Position numbers and translations under genes: made by a program. This document shows, one piece after another, positions 18,260-26,796 of a stretch of 64,000 bases of DNA. Numbering within the stretch: position 1 is the first letter of the stretch; each line of letters starts with the position of its first letter. Source of the DNA: Hymenobacter rubripertinctus. GTDB lineage: Bacteria; Bacteroidota; Bacteroidia; Cytophagales; Hymenobacteraceae. The notes under the pieces were generated by a model that worked only from the letters and a program-made list of their open reading frames with translations, was not told the origin of the DNA and ran no database searches. The stretch covers positions 62,001-126,000 of the forward strand of contig NZ_QYCN01000001.1 in the NCBI RefSeq assembly GCF_003583925.1, read 5' to 3'.

Positions 18260-18388
18260 GCTGCTCGTTTTTCGTTTTTCGACTTCTTGCGTAGGCCAGG
18301 AGCGGAATATCGTACTGATTGCTTGGGCGAACCAGACGTAGTAAGCCAACGGAGCAGCTTGGTCCGAAAAACGAACAACAAAAAACGC
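18260..18388. repeat. Imperfect inverted repeat of the TTTTTCG-word family
   Basis: The left side has TCGTTTTTCGTTTTTCGAC and the right side GGTCCGAAAAACGAACAAC. This is the same word set as the inner hairpin at 8171-8250. It occupies the gap between the methyltransferase gene and the phosphatase gene; no -7 box was found here. Confidence 0.5.
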
Positions 18389-18396
18389 ATAACCAA

Positions 18397-19332
18397 ATGA
18401 CTCACCGCCGCCTCGCCCTCATCGATATGGGCACCAACACGTTTCATTTGCTGATTGTGGAGTTGCCCGAAGCCGGCCGGCCCCAGCCGCGCACGCTGCT
18501 GCGCACCAAAGTAGGCGTGCGGCTGGGCGAGGGCGGCATCAGTGCGGGCCGCATTGCCGAGGCGGCCTACGAGCGGGCCCTGCACGCGGTAGCTGGGTTT
18601 CGGGAGGAAATGGAGCTCCACGCGGTAACCGACGTGCGGGCCACCGCCACCAGCGCCATGCGCGTGGCCCAGAACGGCCCCGAGCTGGTCAAGGATATTT
18701 TCGAGCAGTCGGGTATTCAGGTCGAAATTATTGGCGGCGACCGGGAGGCGGAGCTGATTTGCGCCGGCGTGCGCCAGGCCGTCCCGCTGGGTTCCGAGCA
18801 TCACCTGATCATGGATATCGGCGGCGGCTCGGTCGAATTCATCATCGCCAACGCTACCACCATTTTTTGGAAGCGTAGCTTCGAAATCGGGGCTCAGCGC
18901 CTGCTCGACCAGTTTTTCCCGGACCCGAGCGGCGTGATAACTGCCGAGGCCGTGGCCTGGGAGAAGGAGTATCTGACCACCAAGCTGGCCCCGCTCACGG
19001 CCGCCCTGGCCGAGTTTCGGCCCGTAAGCCTGGTGGGCGCATCGGGCAGTTTCGACAGCCTCGCCGACATGCAACTGGGCCGTTTGCGCCCCGAAGCCGA
19101 ACTGCCGCCCAGCACTGAACTGGAGCTGGACAGCTTCCGCCGCAGCTATGCCCAAATGCTCACCCTACCCCACGAGGAGCGCAAAAACCTGCCCGGCATC
19201 CTGCCTATGCGCGCTGATATGCTGGTAGTGGCCTGCATCCTGATCGACTATGTGCTGGAGCTAACCGGCGTCACCCGCATCCGCACTTCGGCCTATGCCC
19301 TCAAGGAGGGCCTGCTGGCCGAGATGTTGTAG
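18397..19332 (+). CDS. Ppx/GppA phosphatase family protein (exopolyphosphatase-like)
   Basis: 311 residues from the ATG at 18397; the longer open frame from 18319 begins inside an intergenic repeat. It is an ASKHA-fold enzyme of the short, single-unit Ppx/GppA type. Visible are the first phosphate loop RRLALIDMGTNTFHLLIVE at the N-terminus, TATSAMRVAQNG near 90, IIGGDREAELI near 115 and the second phosphate loop IMDIGGGSVEFI near 145. It probably removes terminal phosphate from polyphosphate or hydrolyses pppGpp; the sequence cannot distinguish these. It is cytosolic. Confidence 0.88.
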   Translation: MTHRRLALIDMGTNTFHLLIVELPEAGRPQPRTLLRTKVGVRLGEGGISAGRIAEAAYERALHAVAGFREEMELHAVTDVRATATSAMRVAQNGPELVKDIFEQSGIQVEIIGGDREAELICAGVRQAVPLGSEHHLIMDIGGGSVEFIIANATTIFWKRSFEIGAQRLLDQFFPDPSGVITAEAVAWEKEYLTTKLAPLTAALAEFRPVSLVGASGSFDSLADMQLGRLRPEAELPPSTELELDSFRRSYAQMLTLPHEERKNLPGILPMRADMLVVACILIDYVLELTGVTRIRTSAYALKEGLLAEML

Positions 19333-19348
19333 GGCATGGCGTAGTGAG

Positions 19349-19455
19349 AGAATGATCATGCTGAGTGGAGCGCAGTCGACGCATCTCTACCGCCACACTA
19401 ATGCTGTCGTCTGCAACGAATCAGTAGAAATGCTTCAACTCCGCTTCTGCGGAAG
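19349..19455. repeat. Degenerate copy of the 17.2-kb inverted repeat
   Basis: Words such as ATGCTGAGTGGAGCGCAGTC, GCATCTCTACCGC and, in reverse, GCTTCAACTCCGCTTC mirror the arms at 17203-17320 but with many substitutions. It lies between the phosphatase gene and the Ldh-family gene. Confidence 0.4.
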
Positions 19456-19496
19456 CCAGATGAAGCCTGACAGTTTCTCTATCCTTTTCTCCATCC

Positions 19497-20564
19497 ATGA
19501 CCACCACCCTCCCCTACTCCCAGCTTTTTGCCTTCGCCGAAAACGTGTTCCGCGCCATGGGCTGCCCCGATGAGGATGCCACCCTGGCCACCGAAACGCT
19601 GCTCTCCGCCGATTTGCGAGGAGTAGACTCGCACGGCGTGGCACGGCTGATTGGTTACGTGCGACTCTGGGAGGCCGGCCGCATCAACGTTACGCCCCGG
19701 GTGGGCGTGACGTATGAAACGCCCAGTACGGCCGTCGTGGATGGCGACGGCGGCCTGGGACTGGTGGTGGGGCCGCGGGCCATGCAAGTAGCCCTTGATA
19801 AGGCCCGGCAGGTGGGCACGGGCTGGGTGTCGGTGAAGAACTCCAACCACTTTGGCATTGCCGGCTACCACGCCATGCAGGCCCTGGCCCACGACATGAT
19901 CGGCATCGCCATGACCAACGCCTCGCCCTTGGTGGCGCCCACTTACGCGCTGGAGCGGCTGCTGGGCACCAACCCCATTGCCGTGGCCGTACCCGCCGGC
20001 GAGCAGCCCGACTTCGTGCTCGACATGGCCACCACCACCGCCGCCAACGGCAAGCTCGAAATTGCCCAGCGCAAGCAGCAGCCCATTCCCGAAGGCTGGG
20101 CCCAGGACGCGGCCGGGGCGGGCTCAACCGACCCAAACGCCGTGAAAAACGGTGGAGCCCTGCTCCCGCTCGGCGGCGCCACCGGCTCGCATAAGGGTTA
20201 CGGACTGGGCGCGGTGGTCGATATTTTCTCGGCCGTGCTCAGCGGAGCCAACTACGGGCCCTGGGTGCCGCCGTTCGTGGCCTTTCTGCAACCCGCCGCC
20301 AACCCCGTGGGCCAGGGTATCGGCCACTTTTTCGGGGCCATGCGCGTCGATGCTTTCCGCCCCGCCGACGAGTTCAAGGCCCACATGGACAACTGGATCA
20401 GCACTTTCCGGGCTGCCCGGGCGGTGGAGGGCCAGCACGTGCTCATTCCCGGCGACCCGGAGCGCGAAACTGCCGCCACCCGACTGCTCGAAGGCATCCC
20501 GCTGCTCGACCCAGTGATGCAGGACCTGGAAAGCCTGGGCAGCAAGTTCGGAGTGCAGCTATAA
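19497..20564 (+). CDS. Ldh-family (malate/L-sulfolactate/ureidoglycolate) NAD(P)-dependent dehydrogenase
   Basis: 355 residues, the normal length for this non-Rossmann dehydrogenase family. Landmarks are SADLRGVDSHGVARLIGYV near 38 with the catalytic His, SVKNSNHFGIAGYHA near 112 and the nucleotide site GATGSHKGYGLGAVVDIFSAVL near 228. Members reduce or oxidise 2-hydroxy acids (malate, lactate, sulfolactate, ureidoglycolate), and the sequence does not identify the substrate. It is cytosolic. The start follows a degenerate repeat and has no obvious -7 box. Confidence 0.88.
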   Translation: MTTTLPYSQLFAFAENVFRAMGCPDEDATLATETLLSADLRGVDSHGVARLIGYVRLWEAGRINVTPRVGVTYETPSTAVVDGDGGLGLVVGPRAMQVALDKARQVGTGWVSVKNSNHFGIAGYHAMQALAHDMIGIAMTNASPLVAPTYALERLLGTNPIAVAVPAGEQPDFVLDMATTTAANGKLEIAQRKQQPIPEGWAQDAAGAGSTDPNAVKNGGALLPLGGATGSHKGYGLGAVVDIFSAVLSGANYGPWVPPFVAFLQPAANPVGQGIGHFFGAMRVDAFRPADEFKAHMDNWISTFRAARAVEGQHVLIPGDPERETAATRLLEGIPLLDPVMQDLESLGSKFGVQL

Positions 20565-20664
20565 TCCGCCATGTTCAACTCTACCAGACGGGTAGCTATT
20601 TTGCGTGATACACTGGTATATTCGTTGCTGTAAATTCCTGTAATCTGCCCAGCTCTTACTGTTT

Positions 20665-21462
20665 ATGAAACTACCCCGCACGCTCGCCCTGACCGGCGCA
20701 CTGCTGGTTTACGGCTGCGTTACCGCAGCCGGCCAGGTTGTGAGTCCTCCCAATTCAACCGTGTCTATCCTGAACTGGCGCCCCGCTACCAATCCGGATG
20801 CGTTAGCAATTGATTTGGATGGAGACAATATCCCCGACGTCACTTTCACTGATTCCAACACTTACCCTACGGGTGGAGGGCAACCTGAGCTTCATACTTT
20901 TTCGGTTTCCCCACGCTCTTCCGCTCAACTTGCCCTCGACTCTGTGGAATTCGATAGTGCTCATCGGTTTGCTGCCGGAGACGGTATCAACCGCTTGGTG
21001 CTTTGGTCATCCGGAGGGGGGTATGTGGCTTATACCATTCAGGGAAATGGCGGGCTGGGCGGGCGCGGTTTCTTTCGGGATGGTCAGACTGGGTTCATAG
21101 TCGTTCGTAAAAGCGTTGCCAACAGCGGCTGGCGCTATTGGTGGATCAACGTGCAGGCCCGTACTTATGGTGTGGGAGTTAGCATCATCAACTTTTACGG
21201 GCAGTCGGCGGCTAATCCACTCGCTAGTGTGCCCCGACAATCCGTTTCATTTTCCGTATTCCCCAACCCTACCATCGACGGCTGGTTTGTGGATGGCAAC
21301 GGGCAGTTCACACTGCTCAATGTTCAGGGACGGGTAGTGGCCTCCGGTCAGTTGGCTAACAAGCAGTTCTTGGACGGTCGTGATCTGGTATCGGGAATAT
21401 ACCTGCTACTGTTGCAACGCCCAGACGGATCTTATCAGCGTCAAACTTTACTACGGAACTGA
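20665..21462 (+). CDS. Secreted T9SS cargo protein of unknown function
   Basis: 265 residues. A signal peptide (MKLPRTLALTGALLVYGCVT, cleavage near AAGQ) is followed by a beta-rich region with an Asp-rich stretch (AIDLDGDNIPDVTF near 48), which resembles calcium-binding loops in secreted proteins. The last 75 residues form a T9SS type A sorting domain: FSVFPNPTIDGWFV, LLNVQGRVV, GIYLLLL and the basic end QRQTLLRN. It should cross the outer membrane through the gliding/T9SS machine. The body matches no domain I know. By eye, third codon positions are more A/T-rich than in the neighbours, which could indicate later acquisition. Confidence 0.7.
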   Translation: MKLPRTLALTGALLVYGCVTAAGQVVSPPNSTVSILNWRPATNPDALAIDLDGDNIPDVTFTDSNTYPTGGGQPELHTFSVSPRSSAQLALDSVEFDSAHRFAAGDGINRLVLWSSGGGYVAYTIQGNGGLGGRGFFRDGQTGFIVVRKSVANSGWRYWWINVQARTYGVGVSIINFYGQSAANPLASVPRQSVSFSVFPNPTIDGWFVDGNGQFTLLNVQGRVVASGQLANKQFLDGRDLVSGIYLLLLQRPDGSYQRQTLLRN

Positions 21463-21523
21463 TCAGCGTCGTATTGATATCAAAAATATGACGCTGATTA
21501 GAAATTTCACTTTGTTGGTTAGC

Positions 21524-21627
21524 GGTCATCCTGCGCTTGCGAAGGACCTTATTACGCGGGCATATGTCAACTTCTTGCCGAGTTGTGCGGACGTGACAAG
21601 GTCCTTCACAAGCGCAGGAGGACCGCC
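21524..21627. repeat. Dispersed inverted repeat, copy B
   Basis: The left arm 21524-21557 equals the reverse complement of 8069-8102 at 33 of 34 positions. The right arm (21595-21627) is its imperfect complement, so each copy is itself a hairpin with CTGCGCTT and GAAGGACCTT words. Confidence 0.7.
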
Positions 21628-21708
21628 TTTTTGACTTTTTAAACAGCCTCTATGGCTGGGTTTATGTGATCCAACTATTAAGCTCCCATTGGCATCAGCT
21701 TTTTAACC

Positions 21709-21756
21709 CAACTAAAAAGGGGCCGTCTGCATCAGCAGACGGCCCCTTTTTAGTTG
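21709..21756. terminator. Strong bidirectional terminator
   Basis: A 22-bp stem (CAACTAAAAAGGGGCCGTCT and onward, pairing with its complement ending at 21756) has the loop ATCA. The A and T runs on both flanks make it work for both convergent genes; it lies 12 bases past the L,D-transpeptidase stop. Confidence 0.88.
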
Positions 21757-21768
21757 TTTTCCGATTCC

Positions 21769-22596
21769 TTAGGTATTGGCATTCAGCAACGTATTCATAG
21801 CCATATCTTCGTTCAGGTACTTGGAAGAATAGCGGGTATCGGGGCCGTTGATGAACATAGTGGTCTGGCCGCTGATGGCTTCGATGATGGCATCCTTCTG
21901 GTCCATCGGCAGAGCGGGGCAGCCGAGGCTACGGCCCAAACGGCCATTCTGGCGGATGAAGTCCTCGCTCACGTAATCGGCGCCGTGCATCACAACGGAG
22001 CGCATCAGGGCGTTGGTATTGTAGCCTTCATCGAGGCCGGCAAGCTTGAGCGAACGGCCGTGCTTGCCCTGGTATTCGCCTTCGGTTACGTAGAAGCCCA
22101 GGCTACTCATGTTCGACTCGTTCTCGTTGGAGAAGTTAGTGGCCATGTTCTCGCCCGAGTTGTGGCCGTGGGCCACCAGCGTATGGAACTTCACCTGCTT
22201 GGTCTCCAGATCGAGCACCCACAAGCGCTTTTCGGTGGATGGCAAGCCGAAATCAACAACCGTCAGCATTTCTTTGTCGCCGATTTTACCGTTTTTTTCG
22301 AGGTTAAGGTAGCCGGTCATAGCCTTCTCGAATACCTCGAAGCGCAGACCCTGGTTTTCCACTTGCAGGTCGCGGTAGAGGTCGTGCAGCTTCTGATCGA
22401 AGATGTGGGCTTTGGTTACGGCAACCGAGGCCACGTGCGTTTTTACGCGCGTAGCGGCCTGGGAAGGCGTAACGGGCGCGGCCAGCGGTGTAGCCATGAA
22501 CAGGGCCGCCACAAACGGCAGCACCCGCCGGATCATGCGACGCGACTTGAGTTTAAGCCGCTGACGGCGAACCACACTTGTATTTTCCATCGACAC
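21769..22596 (-). CDS. Murein L,D-transpeptidase catalytic-domain (YkuD_2-like) protein, paralog 1
   Basis: 275 residues. An N-terminal hydrophobic signal (RRVLPFVAALFMATPLAAPV, 23-42) is followed by the catalytic-domain family typified by LWVLDLETKQVKFHTLVAHG. The active-site motif VVMHGADYVS with His204 and GRSLGCPALP with Cys226 is present, matching the HxG-x(n)-SxGC[PR]A pattern of YkuD-like enzymes. Such enzymes make or edit 3-3 crosslinks in peptidoglycan or attach proteins to it; the activity of this subfamily is inferred. It is exported to the periplasm. ATG codons at 22596 and 22590 are both possible. A paralog lies at 25353-26225. Confidence 0.82.
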   Translation of the reverse strand: MSMENTSVVRRQRLKLKSRRMIRRVLPFVAALFMATPLAAPVTPSQAATRVKTHVASVAVTKAHIFDQKLHDLYRDLQVENQGLRFEVFEKAMTGYLNLEKNGKIGDKEMLTVVDFGLPSTEKRLWVLDLETKQVKFHTLVAHGHNSGENMATNFSNENESNMSSLGFYVTEGEYQGKHGRSLKLAGLDEGYNTNALMRSVVMHGADYVSEDFIRQNGRLGRSLGCPALPMDQKDAIIEAISGQTTMFINGPDTRYSSKYLNEDMAMNTLLNANT

Positions 22597-22903
22597 AGTT
22601 CATTTCGGTTGCAAGAAAGGGCGCTGCGCGCACGCGACGCCCGAGTACCGGTATACGCAACGGCGGCCCCGGCGGTTGGGCACGGCGCTAAATCAAGTCC
22701 GGTAGTCTGGTATACATAGCCTTTACCCGATAAATTCCCCGGCGCGGACTCAACCGGCCAAATCACTACCGGAATGCGGTAATACAACACCGGTATTCTA
22801 CTATTTATTTATCGAGTTTCGGACTCTTGCTTCCGCTCTTTTTGGCCGGCTCCACACCGCAGGTTTTGCCGGCCGATTCTCCACCAATTCCCCCAATTCC
22901 CAC
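22597..22903. other. Divergent intergenic region before L,D-transpeptidase 1 and the amylase
   Basis: 307 bases with several scattered GGTAT/ATACC words (for example near 22648, 22701, 22769 and 22793), but no exact TAnnTTTG box in either direction and no gene. Both promoters should lie here. Confidence 0.4.
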
Positions 22904-25270
22904 ATGCACATCTCTACCAATTCCTGGTGGCGCAAGCTCACGCTGGCCGCCGCCGCCCTCCTGGCTCTGGGAGGCCAACCCGCCAAAGCACAAAAAGTAG
23001 TCCTGCAAGGCTACTGGTGGGACTACTGGAACACCAACTACCCCAACGGCTGGGCCAACTACATTGCCCTGCTGGCTCCGCGCCTGAAGGCCATGGGCAT
23101 CGATGCCGTCTGACTGCCGCCGAGCATCAAAAACGGCAACCAGGGCAACGGCTACTCGCCCTTCGATAACTATGACCTCGGCGACAAGTACCAGAAGGGC
23201 TTCACGGCCACCCGCCTGGGCAACAAGGATGAGCTGCTGCGGGCCGTGGCCGTGCTCCACGCCAACGGCATCGAGGTGGTGCAGGACATCGTGCTGAACC
23301 AAAACGACGGGGCCGGCTCGCAGACCGGGGCCGGCGGCCCCGACCCGGCGGCCTGGGAAGACGGCTCGACCAGCAAGTACAAGAACTTCCGGTACGTGAG
23401 CTACTCCAAGCCCGCTACGGCCGAAACGGCGGCCAACTACCTGGCCCGCAACGGCCGCTTCGCCAAGAACTGGCAGAATTTTAACCCTAACCCCGGCAAC
23501 AACTCCACCTCCGGCGACTGGAACGCCGTGTACTTCGGGCCCGACGTGAGCTATTACAACGGCTCGTTCGGCCAGAGCTCCAACGCCACCTTCAACCCCA
23601 CCCAAACCGCCGACTACATGCGCAACAACGTGCGCGACTGGCTGGTGTGGTACAAGAAGCAAGAGGGCTTCGATGGCGTGCGGATGGACGCTGTGAAGCA
23701 CTTCCCCGATTTTGCTTCCGAGGATTTCCTTTACAACCTGCAAACCAACGCCGGCTGGGCCAACGGCGGGGCCACCATGTACGCCGTGGGCGAATGGGTG
23801 GGCAGCAGCGGCCAGATGGACGGCTGGGTGGCCAACGTGCAAAACCGCGCCGGCACCTTCGACTTTTCGCTGCGCAATGCCCTGTACAGCATCGTGAGCG
23901 GGGGTGGCAACTACGATCTGGGCTCGCTGCCCGGCTCCCAGCAGAACACGCGCGTGGTCAACATCAACGGTACCTTCGTGCACCGTACGGTGCCCTTCGT
24001 GAACAACCACGACACGTTCCGGCCCCAGCTCTCCACCGATGGCAACTACACCGGCTGGAACACCGGCTCGGAGCTGGCCCCGCACATCGAGCCGTCCGAT
24101 CCGCGCATTTCGGCCGCCTACGCCGCTGCGCTGGCCGTCGATGGCTCACCCCAGATCTTCTTCGAGGACCTGTTCAACATCGGCAGCACGGGCAAGCGCT
24201 ATTCGCACCAGCCCACCAGCACCGTTGATCTGCCTCAGCGTTCCGACATCGAAAACCTGATTTGGTGCCACCAGAACCTGCACTTCAAGGATGGCGCCTA
24301 CAAAGTACGCTACCAGGCCGCCGACCACCTCGTGATTGAGCGCAGCACCAAGGCCATCATCGGCATCAACGACAACTTCAGCGCTTGGCAGAACAATACG
24401 GTCAGCACAGATTTCGCGCCCGGCACCGTGCTCAAGGATTACTCCGGGGCCAACGGCACGGCTACCGTTACGGTGAGCGGCTCCAAGACGGTGAGCATCA
24501 ACACGCCGCCCTGCAACGGCACGGCCGCCAGCGGCCGCCGCGGTTACTCGGTGTGGGCCCCCACGGGCATCGGCGCCAACTACAACCGCGCCGCCATGGC
24601 CACCACCCAGGAGTGGGAGCTGGCCGATGACCTGGGCGACTCCCACGCTTCGTCGCTCAAGCAGGGCGGACAGCTGCCGGCTGCCTCCGTGGCCTACCGC
24701 ACGGCGGGCCGCATTTACGTGGAGTCGGGCAAGCCGATTACCTACACCCTCTTCCCCACTGATGCTACCCGCAGCTTGGCCGTAGAGCTGGTGAGCAGCA
24801 CGGGCAGCATTCTGAGCAGCAAAACCGGCACCGGCAACCTTACCGGCACCTACTCGCCCACGGCCACCGGCTGGATTACGCTGCGGGCCAAGAACGCCTC
24901 CACGGCCAACCCCGCCCAACGCGCCTTCATCAAGGCCACTTACACCGCCCCGGCCGTGCTCACCAGCACCGCCCTGCGCGAAAGCACCGTGCTGGCCACC
25001 ACCACAGCCGCGCCCACCGGCACCGACCTGCTGGTGTACCCCAACCCCACCAGCGCCGAGCGCATCGACGTGGTGCTCCAGACGCCCCGCGACCTGACGG
25101 CCACCCTGCGCCTGCTCGACCTCACCGGCCGCCTCGTGCACGAGCAACGCGTGCGCCTCTACCCCGGCTCCACCGAGCAGCGCCTGAACCTGGGCCGCGC
25201 CCTACCCGCCGGCGTGTACCAGCTGAGCGTACCGGAACTCAACCTGAGCCGGAAAGTAGTGGTGCGGTAA
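22904..25270 (+). pseudogene. Secreted GH13 alpha-amylase with T9SS domain, interrupted by one in-frame TGA
   Basis: Read through, the gene encodes 788 residues: a signal peptide (MHISTNSWWRKLTLAAAALL, cleavage near PAKAQ), a GH13 barrel (about 30-440), a beta-rich region and a T9SS sorting domain (from about 705: LLVYPNPTSAERIDV to SRKVVVR). Codon 70 (23111-23113) is TGA in the context MGIDAV-stop-LPPSIKNG. The family has Trp there, so a single TGG to TGA change explains it. The frame is otherwise intact, with catalytic Asp262 (FDGVRMDAVKHF), Glu297 (YAVGEWVG) and Asp370 (FVNNHDTF). Conserved region I reads DIVLNQND, with Gln replacing the usual His. Restart after the stop would lose the first barrel strands. 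It is a fresh pseudogene, a read-through gene or a sequencing error; starch-type glucan is the expected substrate. Confidence 0.82.
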
Positions 25271-25297
25271 GCTGCTGCGTTGGTACTTCAAGTAAGA

Positions 25298-25331
25298 CAA
25301 AACCCCGCTGGAATGGTCCGGCGGGGTTTTG
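25298..25331. terminator. Bidirectional terminator after the amylase
   Basis: The stem CAAAACCCCGC (25298-25308) pairs with GCGGGGTTTTG (25321-25331). It lies between the convergent amylase (stop at 25270) and L,D-transpeptidase 2 (stop at 25353). Confidence 0.82.
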
Positions 25332-25352
25332 TTTATAGCTATTTTCAACAGC

Positions 25353-26225
25353 TCACCGCCACCCCTGCGCCGCCAGTTGCCGGGCTGCGCCGGCTCCGTC
25401 GAGCCACTTGGATTCGAGGCCGGGGCCACTGAGGTAGAGGCAGCCGCCTTCGCCCACGGCACTGATAATGGCGCGGTACTGGTCGGGGGGCAGGGCGGGG
25501 CAGCCGCGACTGTTGCCGGTTTGGCCGTGGCGTTGCAGGTAGGCGCGGCTCACATAATCGGCCGAGTGGAGCACCACGTAGCGGCGCAGGGCGTTGTCGT
25601 TCTGGCCCGCGTCGAGGCCGCGCAGGCGGCGCGAGAGGCCGTGCTTGCCCTGGTAGGTGTCCTGGGTGCGGTAGAAGCCCAGGGCTGTGCAGGCCGATTT
25701 GATGGTGTTGGAGAAGCGCCGCGCCCGCAGCTGCCCTGAGCCGCGGCCATGGGCCACCGGGCTGCGGTGGAGCACGATACCTGTTCGCAAATCGAGCACC
25801 CAGAGGCGGGGCTCCGAGGAAGGCATATCCATATCGGCCACGGCCAGCACGCCGGGATGAATGATTCTACCAGCCTGGCGCAGGTTCAGATAGCCCACGC
25901 AGGCCCGCTCCAATACTTCGGGCCGCAGCGCGGCAGCCTCCGGGCCGAGTTGGCGGTGCAGCTCCGCTACGGCCGCGTGCAGTTGCGTCGGCACATTTTC
26001 CAGGGATGCCACCGGCGTGAGGGCCAACGAATCGGGCATTACGGGCGTAGCGGCAGCCAGGGAAACGGAATCAGTTGCGGCAGCCCGCACAGACGGGATG
26101 GAGCGTGCTGGTACTTCGCCCCCCGCCGACTGGCAGCCCGATAATGCGCCGCTTAGCCCGAGGGCCAGCCCCAAAAGTGAAGAATAACGGCGGCAGGAAC
26201 GGGCAGACAGTTTCAGGAAGGACAT
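25353..26225 (-). CDS. Murein L,D-transpeptidase catalytic-domain (YkuD_2-like) lipoprotein, paralog 2
   Basis: 290 residues from the ATG at 26225; the frame is open to 26258, but the inner start gives a standard lipoprotein signal ending LSGC (Cys31). The catalytic part (about 85-280) parallels paralog 1: RLWVLDLRTGIVLHRSPVAHG, then LHSADYVSRAYLQRHG with His220 and GNSRGCPALPPDQY with Cys242. In place of HGADYVS it reads HSADYVS. The predicted location is the membrane face in the periplasm, acting on peptidoglycan. The two paralogs flank the amylase gene and share about a third of residues by eye, so they are old duplicates rather than a recent copy. Confidence 0.8.
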   Translation of the reverse strand: MSFLKLSARSCRRYSSLLGLALGLSGALSGCQSAGGEVPARSIPSVRAAATDSVSLAAATPVMPDSLALTPVASLENVPTQLHAAVAELHRQLGPEAAALRPEVLERACVGYLNLRQAGRIIHPGVLAVADMDMPSSEPRLWVLDLRTGIVLHRSPVAHGRGSGQLRARRFSNTIKSACTALGFYRTQDTYQGKHGLSRRLRGLDAGQNDNALRRYVVLHSADYVSRAYLQRHGQTGNSRGCPALPPDQYRAIISAVGEGGCLYLSGPGLESKWLDGAGAARQLAAQGWR

Positions 26226-26400
26226 GGGCAACGGCGGAATGGTCGCCAAAATCCGCATTTAGGACGCCGGATGCAAATGCAATCTGCCGTACTGTGGTTG
26301 GTTGGTGGCCGGACTAATTCGGCGCCGACGCAAGCTAAGTCAGGTAGGTTCAACCGCTCAGCGCCGCGACACGAAGCAAAGCGCTTTAGTTGTCCTTATT

Positions 26401-26456
26401 GGTAAAGCAAAAAAAAGCTGCTTCCTGGCTTAGGAAGCAGCTTTTTTTGCTTTACC
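26401..26456. terminator. Long bidirectional terminator
   Basis: A near-perfect 25-bp stem: the arm begins GGTAAAGCAAAAAAAAGCTG, the loop is about GGCTT, and the complement ends at 26456. The A/T runs serve both directions. The TAA stop of the small gene at 26452-26664 lies in its right arm. Confidence 0.88.
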
Positions 26457-26664
26457 AGCGCTTGCCGGAGGCGTAGGGCGTGGAGCGGGCATGGGTGCGG
26501 CAATGCGACTGGGCCTTAAATTCCTGGCTGCGGCGTTGCGCCCCCAAGGGTGGCACGGGTGGTCCGCCGGATTCAAAGACGGGCTTGATGCTACTGGCAG
26601 TCAGCGTTTGCTGCACAATGACTTGGATAGCGGAAGAAGTAGAAAGCGAAAAAGAAGACATCAT
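26452..26664 (-). CDS. Small hypothetical protein
   Basis: 70 residues from the double ATG at 26664. It has no signal peptide. The N-terminal third is Ser/Thr-rich (MMSSFSLSTSSAIQVIVQQT), the middle is Pro/Gly-rich (ESGGPPVPPLGAQRR) and the end is basic with His and Cys (SHCRTHARSTPYASGKRW). No family is recognised. A strong terminator coincides with its stop codon and it follows the TonB receptor gene on the same strand, which supports it being real and perhaps the last gene of that transcript. Confidence 0.45.
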   Translation of the reverse strand: MMSSFSLSTSSAIQVIVQQTLTASSIKPVFESGGPPVPPLGAQRRSQEFKAQSHCRTHARSTPYASGKRW

Positions 26665-26796
26665 TCGTTGCGGTAAGAAGTAAGAAACCAGGAAGCTCAC
26701 CGGTGCGGTTACCGCAACACATGGATAGTTGGCGCATCCTGGCGGCTCCCCATTGGATATAGCTGAGCACTGCCGTTTCCGACGGCGGCCCGCAGC

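Larger units (their letters stand above)
21463..21768. other. Intergenic region with dispersed repeat and terminator
   Basis: 306 bases between two convergent genes. They contain copy B of the dispersed inverted repeat (21524-21627) and a strong terminator (21709-21756). No gene is seen. Confidence 0.6.

Noticed and set aside
17332..19155. 607-codon minus-strand frame
   Set aside because: It covers the methyltransferase and Ppx genes in antisense and runs through intergenic repeats; both real genes have full family motifs.
23111..23113. Selenocysteine reading of the TGA in the amylase
   Set aside because: The family has Trp, not Cys, at this site, no SECIS-like hairpin was noticed just after it, and no selenocysteine genes are seen in the window.
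22805..24085. 426-codon minus-strand frame opposite the amylase
   Set aside because: Antisense of the GH13 coding sequence; Gly/Val/His-rich and without any recognisable domain.
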